Origin: Nocardioides sp. zg-1230
Lineage (GTDB): Bacteria; Actinomycetota; Actinomycetes; Propionibacteriales; Nocardioidaceae
Length of the DNA stretch: 64,000 nucleotides
Reading direction: 5' to 3'
NCBI RefSeq assembly: GCF_013155335.1
Contig: NZ_JABJQZ010000004.1
Span: forward strand, 620,001-684,000
The notes below the pieces were generated by a model. It did not search any database. It saw only the letters and a list, made by a program, of their open reading frames with translations, and had not been told where the DNA came from. Below, piece by piece: positions 8,522 through 16,344 of the stretch. A program made the position numbers and the translations under genes. Position 1 is the stretch's first letter; each line of letters starts with the position of its first letter.

Positions 8522-9388
8522 CTACTGCCCGATGCGCGTGCGCACTTCGTAGAGCTCCGGGAAGAACGTCAGGTCGAGCGCCCGGCGCAGGAAGTCGACA
8601 CCCGACGACCCACCGGTGCCCGTCTTGTGGCCGATCACGCGCTGCACGACCTGGAGGTGGCGGAAGCGCCACTGCTGGAAGGCGTCCTCGACGTCGACGA
8701 GCTCCTCGCACGTCTCGTAGACGCCCCAGTGCTCGGCCGGTGCGGCGTAGACCGTGGCGAAGAGGTCGACGAGCTCGGCGTCGGTGGTGTGCGGCAACGT
8801 CTGGTCACGCTTCAGCAGCCGTTGCGGGACGGCGTACCCCTGGCGTGAGAGGTGGGCCAGGAACTCGTCGTAGAGCGACGGCTCGTGCAGCAGCTCGTCG
8901 AGAACGGTGCGGGCGGCCTCGTCGTGGGCGAACACCTTCACCATGTCGGCATTCTTGTTGCCGAGCAGGAACTCGACCTCGCGGTACTGGTGGGACTGGA
9001 AGCCCGAGCTGGTCGCCAGGAAGGGCCGGATCTCGGCGTACTCCGAGGGCGTCAGCGTCGCGAGCACGGACCACTGGTCGGTGAGGGTGTGCTGGATGTG
9101 CTTGACCCGGGCCAGGCGCTTCAGCGCGGGGGAGAGGTCGTCGGCGCGGAGGAGCGCGCGGGCCGAGCGCAGCTCGTGGACCATCAGCTTGAGCCAGAGC
9201 TCGCTCGTCTGGTGCTGGACGATGAAGAGCAGCTCGTCGTGCTGCGGCGGGTCCGACAGCGGCTGCTGGGCCGAGAGCAGCACGTCGAGGCGCAGGTAGT
9301 CGCCGTAGGACAACGACTGCGAGAAGTCGCGCTGGATGCCTTCCTCGAGGTCACGCTGGTTCGGTGTCCCACCCATTCCCTGGCCCAT
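8522..9388 (-). CDS. kynA: tryptophan 2,3-dioxygenase
   Basis: A 288-residue heme enzyme that opens the indole ring of L-tryptophan to N-formylkynurenine, the first step of the kynurenine pathway. Family hallmarks are LSYGDYLRLD, FIVQHQTSELWLKL, SSGFQSHQYREVEFLLGNK, and RFRHLQVVQRVIGHKTGTGG, with the heme-ligand His and substrate-binding loop. I chose ATG 9388 because TACCTT lies seven bases before it; a TTG at 9397 would overlap that element. No kynureninase or formamidase gene is adjacent, so the rest of the pathway lies elsewhere. Confidence 0.95.
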   Translation of the reverse strand: MGQGMGGTPNQRDLEEGIQRDFSQSLSYGDYLRLDVLLSAQQPLSDPPQHDELLFIVQHQTSELWLKLMVHELRSARALLRADDLSPALKRLARVKHIQHTLTDQWSVLATLTPSEYAEIRPFLATSSGFQSHQYREVEFLLGNKNADMVKVFAHDEAARTVLDELLHEPSLYDEFLAHLSRQGYAVPQRLLKRDQTLPHTTDAELVDLFATVYAAPAEHWGVYETCEELVDVEDAFQQWRFRHLQVVQRVIGHKTGTGGSSGVDFLRRALDLTFFPELYEVRTRIGQ

Positions 9389-9395
9389 GGGCTGC

Positions 9396-9401
9396 AAGGT
9401 A
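9396..9401 (-). promoter_or_regulatory. -10 element, leaderless start of kynA
   Basis: TACCTT on the minus strand ends seven bases before ATG 9388 and argues against the upstream TTG start. Confidence 0.5.
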
Positions 9402-9416
9402 GTCGGTCCCCTCGAT

Positions 9417-9422
9417 TACCGT
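9417..9422 (+). promoter_or_regulatory. -10 element, leaderless start of the AlkA-like gene
   Basis: TACCGT ends seven bases before ATG 9430. It diverges from the kynA element about 16 bp away. Confidence 0.45.
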
Positions 9423-9429
9423 CGCACCC

Positions 9430-10377
9430 ATGGCCACGCCGACCAGCCCTGATGCGAAGGGGCGCACCCGCACCTGGGTGCCTGACTGGCCGTGCGCGCC
9501 GGCGCAGGTGCTGCGCCCGCAGCGCCGCGGGGCCGGTGACCCGACCCAGCGCCACGAGGAGTCCGGTCGCGTCTGGCGCGCCATGCGTACGCCGGTGGGG
9601 CCGGCGTCGCTGTGCGTGCATGCGCGGCCGTCGGCTGGTGAGGTCGTGGGCCGGGCCTGGGGACCGGGCGCGGAGTGGGCGCTCGACCGGATGCCCGCGC
9701 TGCTGGGCGCCGAGGACGACCCGTCGGGCTTCGAGCCGCACCACCACCCCGAGGTCGCGGCCGGTTGGCGCACCCACCGGCACTGGCGCATCGGCCGCAC
9801 CGGGCTGGTGATGGAGTCGCTGGTGCCCTCGATCCTGGAGCAGAAGGTGACGGGCAAGCAGGCGTTCGGCTCGTTCCGCGAGCTCGTACGACGCCACGGT
9901 GAGCCCGCACCCGGTCCTGTCGCGCCGCTGCGGCTGATGTTGCAGCCGACGCCCGCGACGATCGCCGCGATCCCGTCGTGGGAGTGGCTGCGCCTCGGCG
10001 TCCAGCCCGCCCAGTCCCGCACGATGGTGACCGCGTGCCGGCTGGCGTCGTCGCTCGAGCGGGTCTCCGGGCTGTCCGGCGAGGAGGCTGACCGGAGGCT
10101 CCGCTCGGTCCGCGGGGTCGGCGTGTGGACGAGCGCCGAGGTGCGCCAGCGGGCGCTGGGCGACCCCGACGCGGTGAGCTTCGGCGACTACCACCTCGCC
10201 AACTGGGTGGGCTGGGCGCTCGTCGGCCACGACATCACCGACGAGGAGATGGGCGAGCTGCTCGAGCCCTACCGGCCCCACCGCGGCCGGGCCGCCGCGA
10301 TGGCGATGGCCGGTGGCCAGCACCGCCCGCGCCGCGGCCCGCGGATGAGCGTCCCGACGCACCTGCCCACCCGCTGA
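9430..10377 (+). CDS. DNA-3-methyladenine glycosylase 2 / AlkA-like HhH-GPD protein
   Basis: A 315-residue base-excision repair protein. The helix-hairpin-helix and catalytic Asp region is LRSVRGVGVWTSAEVRQRAL followed by GDPDAVSFGDYHL, matching HhH-GPD glycosylases that remove alkylated bases. VMESLVPSILEQKVTGKQAF is the typical preceding helix. It lacks an Ada methyl-transfer domain. The promoter lies back-to-back with that of kynA. The exact lesion range is unknown. Confidence 0.85.
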   Translation: MATPTSPDAKGRTRTWVPDWPCAPAQVLRPQRRGAGDPTQRHEESGRVWRAMRTPVGPASLCVHARPSAGEVVGRAWGPGAEWALDRMPALLGAEDDPSGFEPHHHPEVAAGWRTHRHWRIGRTGLVMESLVPSILEQKVTGKQAFGSFRELVRRHGEPAPGPVAPLRLMLQPTPATIAAIPSWEWLRLGVQPAQSRTMVTACRLASSLERVSGLSGEEADRRLRSVRGVGVWTSAEVRQRALGDPDAVSFGDYHLANWVGWALVGHDITDEEMGELLEPYRPHRGRAAAMAMAGGQHRPRRGPRMSVPTHLPTR

Positions 10378-10451
10378 CCGCCCGCGGACCGCGGCAGCGC
10401 GCCCGGTCCAGACCCCCAGAAATGGTGTCGCCGCCCGAGCACGGCCCGGAG

Positions 10452-10485
10452 TAGCGTCGTGGCCGGTGTGGAGGCTCGAGGGAGG
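10452..10485 (+). promoter_or_regulatory. -10 and ribosome-binding site of the receiver/TrxR fusion gene
   Basis: TAGCGT at 10452-10457 is a likely -10. It is followed by a short leader with GAGGGAGG at 10478-10485, five bases before ATG 10491. Unlike many neighbours this gene has a leader. Confidence 0.5.
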
Positions 10486-10490
10486 CCGTC

Positions 10491-12161
10491 ATGGGTGACG
10501 TCGATCCCGTGCTGCTGCTGGCCACGACCGACGAGGCGTCGCGCGACGTGCTGGGGTCGGAGCTGCGCGGCAGGTACGGAGGCGACTACGAGGTGGTCGT
10601 GTGCGCCGAGTACGCCCACGCCCGAGCGGTGCTCGAGGGGTTGCGCCGGTGGGGACGGCAGGTCGCGCTCGTGATCGCCTGCTACGGCCGCGACGACCGC
10701 GGCGGGCTGGACTTCCTGCGTCGCGCCTACTCGCTGCACCCCTCGGCCAAGCGGGCCGTCGTCGGGATCTGGGGGGACTTCGCCAACACCGCCGACGTGT
10801 TCGCGGCCATCGCCCACGGTCACGCGGAGCTCGTCCTGCTGCGGCCCGAGCGCCGGCGCGACGAGGAGTTCCACGGCACGATCACCGACGCGCTCGACGA
10901 CTGGCACCTCGCCCAAGGCATCGGCTTCGAGGCGGTGCGGATGATCGGGGAGCAGCGCGACGAGCGCACCCACGCGCTGCGCGACCAGTTCGGCCGCAAC
11001 CACATCCCCGTCGGCTTCCACCAGGTCGGCACCGAGTCGGCCAACCGGTTGCTCGCCGGCCTCGGACTCACCGACCCGGAGCTCCCGGTGCTCCAGCTCG
11101 CCTTCACCGACCCGCCCACGACGCTCGTCGCGCCCACCGACCTCGAGATCGCCGACGCCTTCGGGCTGATGAGCCCCCTGTCGCCGGAGCACGTGTACGA
11201 CGTCGTCGTGGTCGGCGCGGGACCGAGCGGTCTCGCCGCCGCGGTGTACGCGTCGTCGGAGGGGCTCTCGACGATGGTGGTCGAGCAGTCGGCGGTCGGT
11301 GGCCAGGCGGGCACGTCGTCGCTGATCCGCAACTACCCCGGCTTCTCGCGCGGGGTCAGCGGCGCGCACCTGGCGTGGCGCTCGTTCCAGCAGGCGTGGT
11401 CCTTCGGCAGCGAGTTCTCCTTCCTCCGCCAGGTCGAGGCGCTCGGCACCGACGGCGACCTGCGTACCGTCTCGATGTCCGACGGCAGCGTCATCCGCAC
11501 CCGCAGCGTCGTGATCGCCACGGGCGTCGACTACCGCCGTCTCGACGTGCCCGCGCTGGAGGGGCTGGTCGGGCGCGGCGTCTTCTACGGCGCGGCGGTC
11601 GCCGAGGCGCCGTCGATGGCCGGGATGGAGGTCTACGTGGTCGGCGGCGGCAACTCGGCCGGCCAGGCTGCGCTGCACCTGGCCCGCTATGCCCGCCACG
11701 TGACTCTGCTCGTGCGCGGCGCGTCGCTGGCGGCGAGCATGTCGGACTACCTCATCGCCCAGCTCGACGCGACGCGCAACGTCGGCATCCGCTACGGCAC
11801 GTCCGTGCTCGACGGCCGGGAGGAGGACGGCTGCCTGGCCGCCCTCACGCTGGGGGAGCAGCACAGCGGTCCCGGCGGAGGTGAGGAGGTGCCGGCGGGC
11901 GGCCTCTTCGTGCTGATCGGCTCCGTGCCCCGAACCCAGTGGTTGCCCGACGAGGTCACCCGGGACAAGGCCGGGTTCGTCGTCACGGGGGAGGACGGAC
12001 GGTTGCCGCTCGAGACCAGCGTGCCGGGCGTCTTCGCCGTCGGCGACGTGCGCGCCGGGTCTATCAAGCGGGTCGCGACGGCGGTCGGGGACGGCGCCAG
12101 CGTGATCGCCACGCTGCACGGCTACCTGGCCGAGCACCCGCAGGCGACCGCGACCCCATGA
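10491..12161 (+). CDS. fused receiver-like / thioredoxin-reductase-like FAD oxidoreductase
   Basis: A 556-residue protein. Residues 1-125 have a receiver fold pattern but no phospho-acceptor Asp (the strand reads VALVIACYG). Residues about 150-220 form a linker domain. From 235 on is a two-dinucleotide-fold oxidoreductase: FAD motif VGAGPSG (about 241-247), VGGQAG, NAD(P)H motif VVGGGNSAGQA and the late VFAVGDV FAD contact. The thioredoxin-reductase CxxC is replaced (GVFYGAAVAEA), so it is not a classical disulfide reductase. Database entries often call such fusions response regulator/thioredoxin-disulfide reductase. The downstream membrane-protein gene overlaps (ATGA). Confidence 0.85.
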   Translation: MGDVDPVLLLATTDEASRDVLGSELRGRYGGDYEVVVCAEYAHARAVLEGLRRWGRQVALVIACYGRDDRGGLDFLRRAYSLHPSAKRAVVGIWGDFANTADVFAAIAHGHAELVLLRPERRRDEEFHGTITDALDDWHLAQGIGFEAVRMIGEQRDERTHALRDQFGRNHIPVGFHQVGTESANRLLAGLGLTDPELPVLQLAFTDPPTTLVAPTDLEIADAFGLMSPLSPEHVYDVVVVGAGPSGLAAAVYASSEGLSTMVVEQSAVGGQAGTSSLIRNYPGFSRGVSGAHLAWRSFQQAWSFGSEFSFLRQVEALGTDGDLRTVSMSDGSVIRTRSVVIATGVDYRRLDVPALEGLVGRGVFYGAAVAEAPSMAGMEVYVVGGGNSAGQAALHLARYARHVTLLVRGASLAASMSDYLIAQLDATRNVGIRYGTSVLDGREEDGCLAALTLGEQHSGPGGGEEVPAGGLFVLIGSVPRTQWLPDEVTRDKAGFVVTGEDGRLPLETSVPGVFAVGDVRAGSIKRVATAVGDGASVIATLHGYLAEHPQATATP

Positions 12162-13027
12162 GCCGTCACCACGCCGGGACCGGAGCGCCGGTGACGCGCG
12201 GCATGCGGGTGCTGCTGGTCGTCGCGGCGGTGCTCGTCTTCCTCGCGGGACTCCAGCTCACGCTCTTCCCGACCCGCACGGCGGAGTGGTTCTCGTGGAC
12301 CATCGACGTGCCGATGACGGCGGTGTTCCTGGGCGCGGCCTACTGGTCCAGCGCCGTGCTCGAGGTGGCCGGCGCGCGCTCGCGGACCTGGGGCCGCGCG
12401 CGCCTGACCGTCTGGCCGGTCCTCGTGTTCACGGCCCTCACCCTCGTGGTCACCCTGGTGCACCTCGACAAGTTCCACCTCGGCGCCGAGCATCCCGCCA
12501 GCGCCCGCGCCGTCGCGTGGGGCTGGCTCGCCATCTACGCCGGGGTGCCCGTGGCCATGGTGGCGGGCCTGGTCCTGCAGCGGCGGGCCACGGGGGCGCC
12601 GACGGACGCGGACGCCGTACGACGCCTGCCGTCCGTGCTGCGGTGGCTGCTCGCCGGCCTCGCCGCCCTCCTGCTCGCTTCCGGGGTCGCGCTGCTGCTG
12701 GCACCCGAGTGGGCCGCCGGGGCCTGGGCCTGGCCACTGACGCCGCTCACGGGCCGGGCCGTCGGCGCCTGGCTCGTCGGCCTCGGCTGGGCCGCGGCCC
12801 ACGCCGGCCTCGTCGACGACGCGTCGTCGGTGCGGCCGGTCGGGCTCACCGGGGCGGCGTTCGTCGTCCTCGAGGGGGTGGCGCTGCTGCGCCACGGCGA
12901 CGCGCTGGACTGGTCGGGCTGGCAGGCGGCGGCGTACGTCGCCGGGCTCGCGTGGATCGCCCTCGTCTCGGGGTGGATCCTGGCGCTCAGAGCAGCGGGC
13001 GCAGGGGGGCGAGGAAGCTCTCGGTGA
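12158..13027 (+). CDS. integral membrane protein of unknown function
   Basis: A 289-residue protein with about eight hydrophobic helices (starting LLVVAAVLVFLAGLQLTLF, ending AAYVAGLAWIALVSGWILAL). Its ATG overlaps the stop of the FAD-oxidoreductase gene, so the two are translationally coupled and may act together. No transport or catalytic motif is visible. Its last 41 bp overlap the convergent phospholipase D-family gene. Confidence 0.8.
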   Translation: MSRHHAGTGAPVTRGMRVLLVVAAVLVFLAGLQLTLFPTRTAEWFSWTIDVPMTAVFLGAAYWSSAVLEVAGARSRTWGRARLTVWPVLVFTALTLVVTLVHLDKFHLGAEHPASARAVAWGWLAIYAGVPVAMVAGLVLQRRATGAPTDADAVRRLPSVLRWLLAGLAALLLASGVALLLAPEWAAGAWAWPLTPLTGRAVGAWLVGLGWAAAHAGLVDDASSVRPVGLTGAAFVVLEGVALLRHGDALDWSGWQAAAYVAGLAWIALVSGWILALRAAGAGGRGSSR

Positions 13028-14231
13028 ACTTCCGGTTCAGGTCGCGCGCCTCCCACTCCGCGAGCGTGAGCTCGAGGCAGTTGGACTCGTCGGCGGCGAA
13101 GACCTCCTCCATCACCGCGGCGAAGGCCGGGTCGATGACTTCGAGGTTGATCTCGTAGTTGCCCTGGAGGCTGAGCCGGTCGATGTTGGCGGTACCGACG
13201 GTGGACCAGCTGCCGTCGATGGTGGCCGTCTTGGCGTGCACCATGGCGTCCTTGAACCGCAGGATCCGCGCGCCCGAGGTGAGCAGCTGGCCGTAGTAGC
13301 CGCGGGAGATCCAGTCGGCCACGATGTGGTTGGACTTCAGCGGCAGCAGGATGCGTACGTCGACGCCGCGACGGGCGGCCTCGCACAGGACGTCGACGAA
13401 GTCCTGGTCGGGCAGGAAGTAGGCGGTCGTGAGCCAGATGTTGCGGCTGGCGCGGGCGATGGCCTCGAGGTACATGCTGCGGATGGGGAAGTTCCACTGC
13501 CGTGGGATGTTCTTGTGGACCCGGATCTGCGGGTCCCAGTCGGACGCGGTCTCGACCAGCAGCGGCCGGTCGTTGCGGCGCAGCCGGTGGTGGCGGTTGA
13601 GGTTCCAGAAGTCGGCGAACGCCCGCTTGAGGTCCCACACGCCGGGCCCCGTGATCCGCACGTGCGTGTCGCGCCACTCGGTCGCGTAGGCCGAGCCGAT
13701 GTTGTAGCCACCGAGGAAGGCGACCTCCTCGTCGACGACGAGCATCTTGCGGTGGTTGCGGCCGTAGCGGCGCAGGTCCCAGACGCGGAAGCCGGCCGTG
13801 TAGACCGGGTAGCGCAGCACCTTCAAGGACGGGGGGAAGCGCTTGAACGCGGGGGAGACGACCATGTTGGCGAAGCCGTCGTAGATGCAGTGCACGTCGA
13901 CCCCACGCTCGGCGGCGGCGGCTAGGGCGGTCTTGAACTTCCACCCGATCTCGTCGCCCTTCCAGATGTAGGTCTCGAAGAGGATCTGCTTCTTCGCGCC
14001 GTCGATCGCGGCGAGCATGTCGTCGTACAGGTCACGGCCGAAGGTGTACGTCGTGATCTCGCCGTCGCCGACCGGCACCGTGTCCGGCCCGGTCACCGGG
14101 AACGGCTTGGGCCGCTTGCCGCGACGCCGGTAGGAGTCGACGAGCGAGAGGGCCACGGCGACCGTGAGCTGGAGACCGACGAGCCCGAGCAGGGTGCGCC
14201 GGACGGCGGTCAGCGTGCGGGCGACGGTCAC
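12987..14231 (-). CDS. phospholipase D-family / cardiolipin synthase-like protein
   Basis: A 414-residue protein with one N-terminal membrane helix (about 12-31) and two PLD catalytic HxKx4D motifs: NHRKMLVVD (His160, Lys162, Asp167) and VHAKTATID in the second half, each followed by a conserved Gly/Ser segment. This is the layout of bacterial cardiolipin synthases (ClsA type), which join two phosphatidylglycerol molecules. The single N-terminal helix, fewer than ClsA, leaves other phosphatidyl transfer possible. GTG 14231 is preceded six bases upstream by TAGATT. Confidence 0.88.
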   Translation of the reverse strand: MTVARTLTAVRRTLLGLVGLQLTVAVALSLVDSYRRRGKRPKPFPVTGPDTVPVGDGEITTYTFGRDLYDDMLAAIDGAKKQILFETYIWKGDEIGWKFKTALAAAAERGVDVHCIYDGFANMVVSPAFKRFPPSLKVLRYPVYTAGFRVWDLRRYGRNHRKMLVVDEEVAFLGGYNIGSAYATEWRDTHVRITGPGVWDLKRAFADFWNLNRHHRLRRNDRPLLVETASDWDPQIRVHKNIPRQWNFPIRSMYLEAIARASRNIWLTTAYFLPDQDFVDVLCEAARRGVDVRILLPLKSNHIVADWISRGYYGQLLTSGARILRFKDAMVHAKTATIDGSWSTVGTANIDRLSLQGNYEINLEVIDPAFAAVMEEVFAADESNCLELTLAEWEARDLNRKFTESFLAPLRPLL

Positions 14232-14237
14232 GGGGTC

Positions 14238-14243
14238 AATCTA
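14238..14243 (-). promoter_or_regulatory. -10 element, leaderless start of the PLD-family gene
   Basis: TAGATT on the minus strand ends six bases before GTG 14231. Confidence 0.5.
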
Positions 14244-14292
14244 GCGACGGACCCCAGTCGGGGTGACGCGGCACGACTGGCAGCATGCGGGC

Positions 14293-14877
14293 ATGCGCCG
14301 CCTCGTCTACCTGGTCGCCGTCACGCTCGACGGGTTCATCGCCGGACCCGAGGGTGGTGACCCCACCGGCTCCGACTTCTTCCCCGTGACCCCCGACCTG
14401 GTGGAGCACCTGGTGGAGTCCTGGCCCGAGACGCTGCCCGGGCCGGCTCGCGAGGCGATGGGGATCACCGGCCCAGGCGCCCGTCTCGACACCGTCATCG
14501 AGGGAAGGGGGTCGTACGACATCGGGCTGGCCGCCGGCCTCACCGACGCCTACCCGCACCTGCGGCACCTGGTCGTCTCCCGGTCGCTCGCCGACCGGAC
14601 CGACCTGCCGGTCGAGGTCGTCGCAGGCGACCCGGTCGCCCGCGTGCGCGAGCTGAAGGCGGAGGAGGGACTCGACATCTGGCTCGTCGGCGGCGGCATG
14701 GTGGCCCACGCCCTGCTGCCCGAGATCGACCGGCTCGTGCTGAAGGTCAACCCGTCGGTGATCGGCGACGGACGGCGTCTCTTCGCCGGGCCGTTCGCCC
14801 ACGCCCGTTTCGAGCCGGTCGACCAGGTCGACCTGCCTGGCGGGGTGCGCGTGGTGACGCTCGACCGGGTGCGCTGA
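14293..14877 (+). CDS. dihydrofolate reductase-fold / RibD C-terminal domain protein
   Basis: A 194-residue protein starting MRRLVYLVAVTLDGFIAG, the signature of the RibD-C/YyaP-type reductases. GLDIWLVGGGMVAHALL is the conserved nucleotide-binding segment near the C-terminus. Family members reduce pteridine- or pyrimidine-like substrates with NADPH; the substrate here is unknown. ATG 14293 is chosen because the family motif starts at once; an in-frame GTG at 14263 is less likely. Confidence 0.85.
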   Translation: MRRLVYLVAVTLDGFIAGPEGGDPTGSDFFPVTPDLVEHLVESWPETLPGPAREAMGITGPGARLDTVIEGRGSYDIGLAAGLTDAYPHLRHLVVSRSLADRTDLPVEVVAGDPVARVRELKAEEGLDIWLVGGGMVAHALLPEIDRLVLKVNPSVIGDGRRLFAGPFAHARFEPVDQVDLPGGVRVVTLDRVR

Positions 14878-14899
14878 CCGGCGGTCGAGGGCTCGCCGG
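14878..14899. terminator. short hairpin between convergent genes
   Basis: CCGGCG (14878-14883) pairs with CGCCGG (14894-14899) around a 10-base loop, in the 25-bp space between two convergent genes. Confidence 0.35.
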
Positions 14900-14902
14900 G
14901 GA

Positions 14903-15709
14903 TCAGGCCAGGTCGAGCGCTGCGTAGCGCGCGACGTCGCACGGGGTGTCGGACAGCACCCGGAACAGCACGGCCCGGAGCATGGCCTGCCGCTCGGCCC
15001 CGGTGCGCCATGCGTCGAGCGCCGCCGTCGGAGCGCCCAGCCGCAGCACGGCGTCGAGCACGCAGACCGCCTCGGCCCAGAGCGGCGTACGCCAGGCGGG
15101 GGACAGGTCGATGACGAACGGCACGCCGCGGGCGTCGAGCAGCACGTTGCCCGCGAGATCCGCGTGGACGAGCTGCTCGCGGCCGAGGTCGGTTCCGTCG
15201 AGGCCCGCGACGAGCCGCCTGACGAGGTCGGCGATGCCCGGCTCAGGGCGCTCGGCGGCCGCCGTGACCGCGCTGCCGCCGTCGTACGCCTGCCGGTCGG
15301 CCACGCCCCACTGGTCGGTGCGCGCGGCGAGGTCGTCGGGGCGCTCGGGCACGGCGCTCGCGAGGTGGGCGTGCAGCAGGTGGGCGGTGGCACGCAGGGT
15401 CGCGAGGTCGCGGCAGGACGTCGTACCGGGCTCGAAGCGGGTGGCCGACCAGCCGTCGACGACGAGTCTCCCGTCACGTGCCGGCACCGGCAGTGCCAGC
15501 CGGATCGACCGGGGAGACTGCTCGTCGAGCCGGACGGCGAGCCGCGCCTGCACCGGCGCCAGCCAGGCCTCGGACGCGTCGTGGCCGGGGGAGAGCGCCA
15601 GGTCTCCGGCCCGCCACGTCGTGCCGCGGCCGCCCGGGAGGGGCTCGAGCACGCCCTCGGCCACGAACAGGTCGAGCACGCGGTCGGGCGGCTGTGACGG
15701 GTGGGGCAC
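14903..15709 (-). CDS. aminoglycoside-phosphotransferase-fold protein (TIGR02569-like)
   Basis: A 268-residue protein with the kinase-like catalytic loop VHADLAGNVLL and the metal-binding VIDLSPAW, as in actinobacterial TIGR02569 proteins related to aminoglycoside phosphotransferases. The N-terminal half lacks an obvious nucleotide-binding Lys motif. No substrate can be named; antibiotic resistance should not be assumed. GTG 15709 follows TAGGCT by six bases. Confidence 0.78.
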   Translation of the reverse strand: MPHPSQPPDRVLDLFVAEGVLEPLPGGRGTTWRAGDLALSPGHDASEAWLAPVQARLAVRLDEQSPRSIRLALPVPARDGRLVVDGWSATRFEPGTTSCRDLATLRATAHLLHAHLASAVPERPDDLAARTDQWGVADRQAYDGGSAVTAAAERPEPGIADLVRRLVAGLDGTDLGREQLVHADLAGNVLLDARGVPFVIDLSPAWRTPLWAEAVCVLDAVLRLGAPTAALDAWRTGAERQAMLRAVLFRVLSDTPCDVARYAALDLA

Positions 15710-15715
15710 CGGACG

Positions 15716-15721
15716 AGCCTA
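15716..15721 (-). promoter_or_regulatory. -10 element, leaderless start of the phosphotransferase-fold gene
   Basis: TAGGCT on the minus strand ends six bases before GTG 15709. Confidence 0.45.
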
Positions 15722-15750
15722 GGGCCGGCGGGTCCGACGCGCCGCGAGGC

Positions 15751-16263
15751 TCACGAGGAGCGGGCGGCGATCGCGGCCTGCATCCGTTCGAGCTCGGAGT
15801 CCGGGAAGAGCTCGCCCGGCCAGACGAGCGAGACCGGGGAGCCGAGCTGACGGATGTGGACCCATCCGTCGACCCGCTCGACGTGGACCAGCCCGTCGTA
15901 GGACAGCTCGTAGCGCGCCAGCGGTCCGCGCAGCTCGACGGTCGACGGGGTGAAGCGGGAGGTCAGCTCGGTGCCCGGGGCGAGACGGGCACCGAACCGT
16001 CGCCGGGTCAGGTGGCGTCCGACGAGGGCCCCGATCGCGAGCGCACAGGCAATGAGGACCCCGGCGTAGGCCAGCGCCCAGAGCACGCGGGCCACGGGGT
16101 CGAGGCCGTCGTCCAGCGACGTCCACATGAGGACCCCGGTGAGGAGCCACAGCCCGACGAACACCCCGCGGCGTCGGCGCACGTTTCCGCGGGCGAAGCT
16201 CCGGGCAGCATCGGCGGCCGAGGTCGCGGAGGCCACCCACCTGTGGGTCACGGCATCTTCCAT
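15751..16263 (-). CDS. YcxB-like two-helix membrane protein
   Basis: A 170-residue protein. A basic N-terminal segment (about 22-32) is followed by two close hydrophobic helices (about 33-72). A C-terminal beta-rich domain then reads VELRGPLARYELSYDGLVHV and VSLVWPGELFPDSELERM, the pattern of the YcxB-like C-terminal domain. The role is unknown. The ATG at 16263 precedes the conserved region; the frame stays open far upstream only as a shadow of uvrB. Confidence 0.7.
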   Translation of the reverse strand: MEDAVTHRWVASATSAADAARSFARGNVRRRRGVFVGLWLLTGVLMWTSLDDGLDPVARVLWALAYAGVLIACALAIGALVGRHLTRRRFGARLAPGTELTSRFTPSTVELRGPLARYELSYDGLVHVERVDGWVHIRQLGSPVSLVWPGELFPDSELERMQAAIAARSS

Positions 16264-16332
16264 ACGCCCATTCAACCCGGGCGCGGGCTCGTACGCGGCT
16301 GAACCGCACCGTCCGCTGTCGGTGGCCCCGCG

Positions 16333-16338
16333 TACGCT
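16333..16338 (+). promoter_or_regulatory. -10 element, leaderless start of uvrB
   Basis: TACGCT ends six bases before ATG 16345. No SOS box like the one before uvrA is visible here. Confidence 0.45.
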
Positions 16339-16344
16339 CGACGC

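Noticed and set aside
9389..9397. TTG start of kynA at 9397
   Set aside because: The codon overlaps the TACCTT -10 element that fits the ATG at 9388.
14903..15709. Aminoglycoside resistance gene
   Set aside because: The fold motifs are shared, but the closest pattern is the TIGR02569-like actinobacterial family with no known resistance role.
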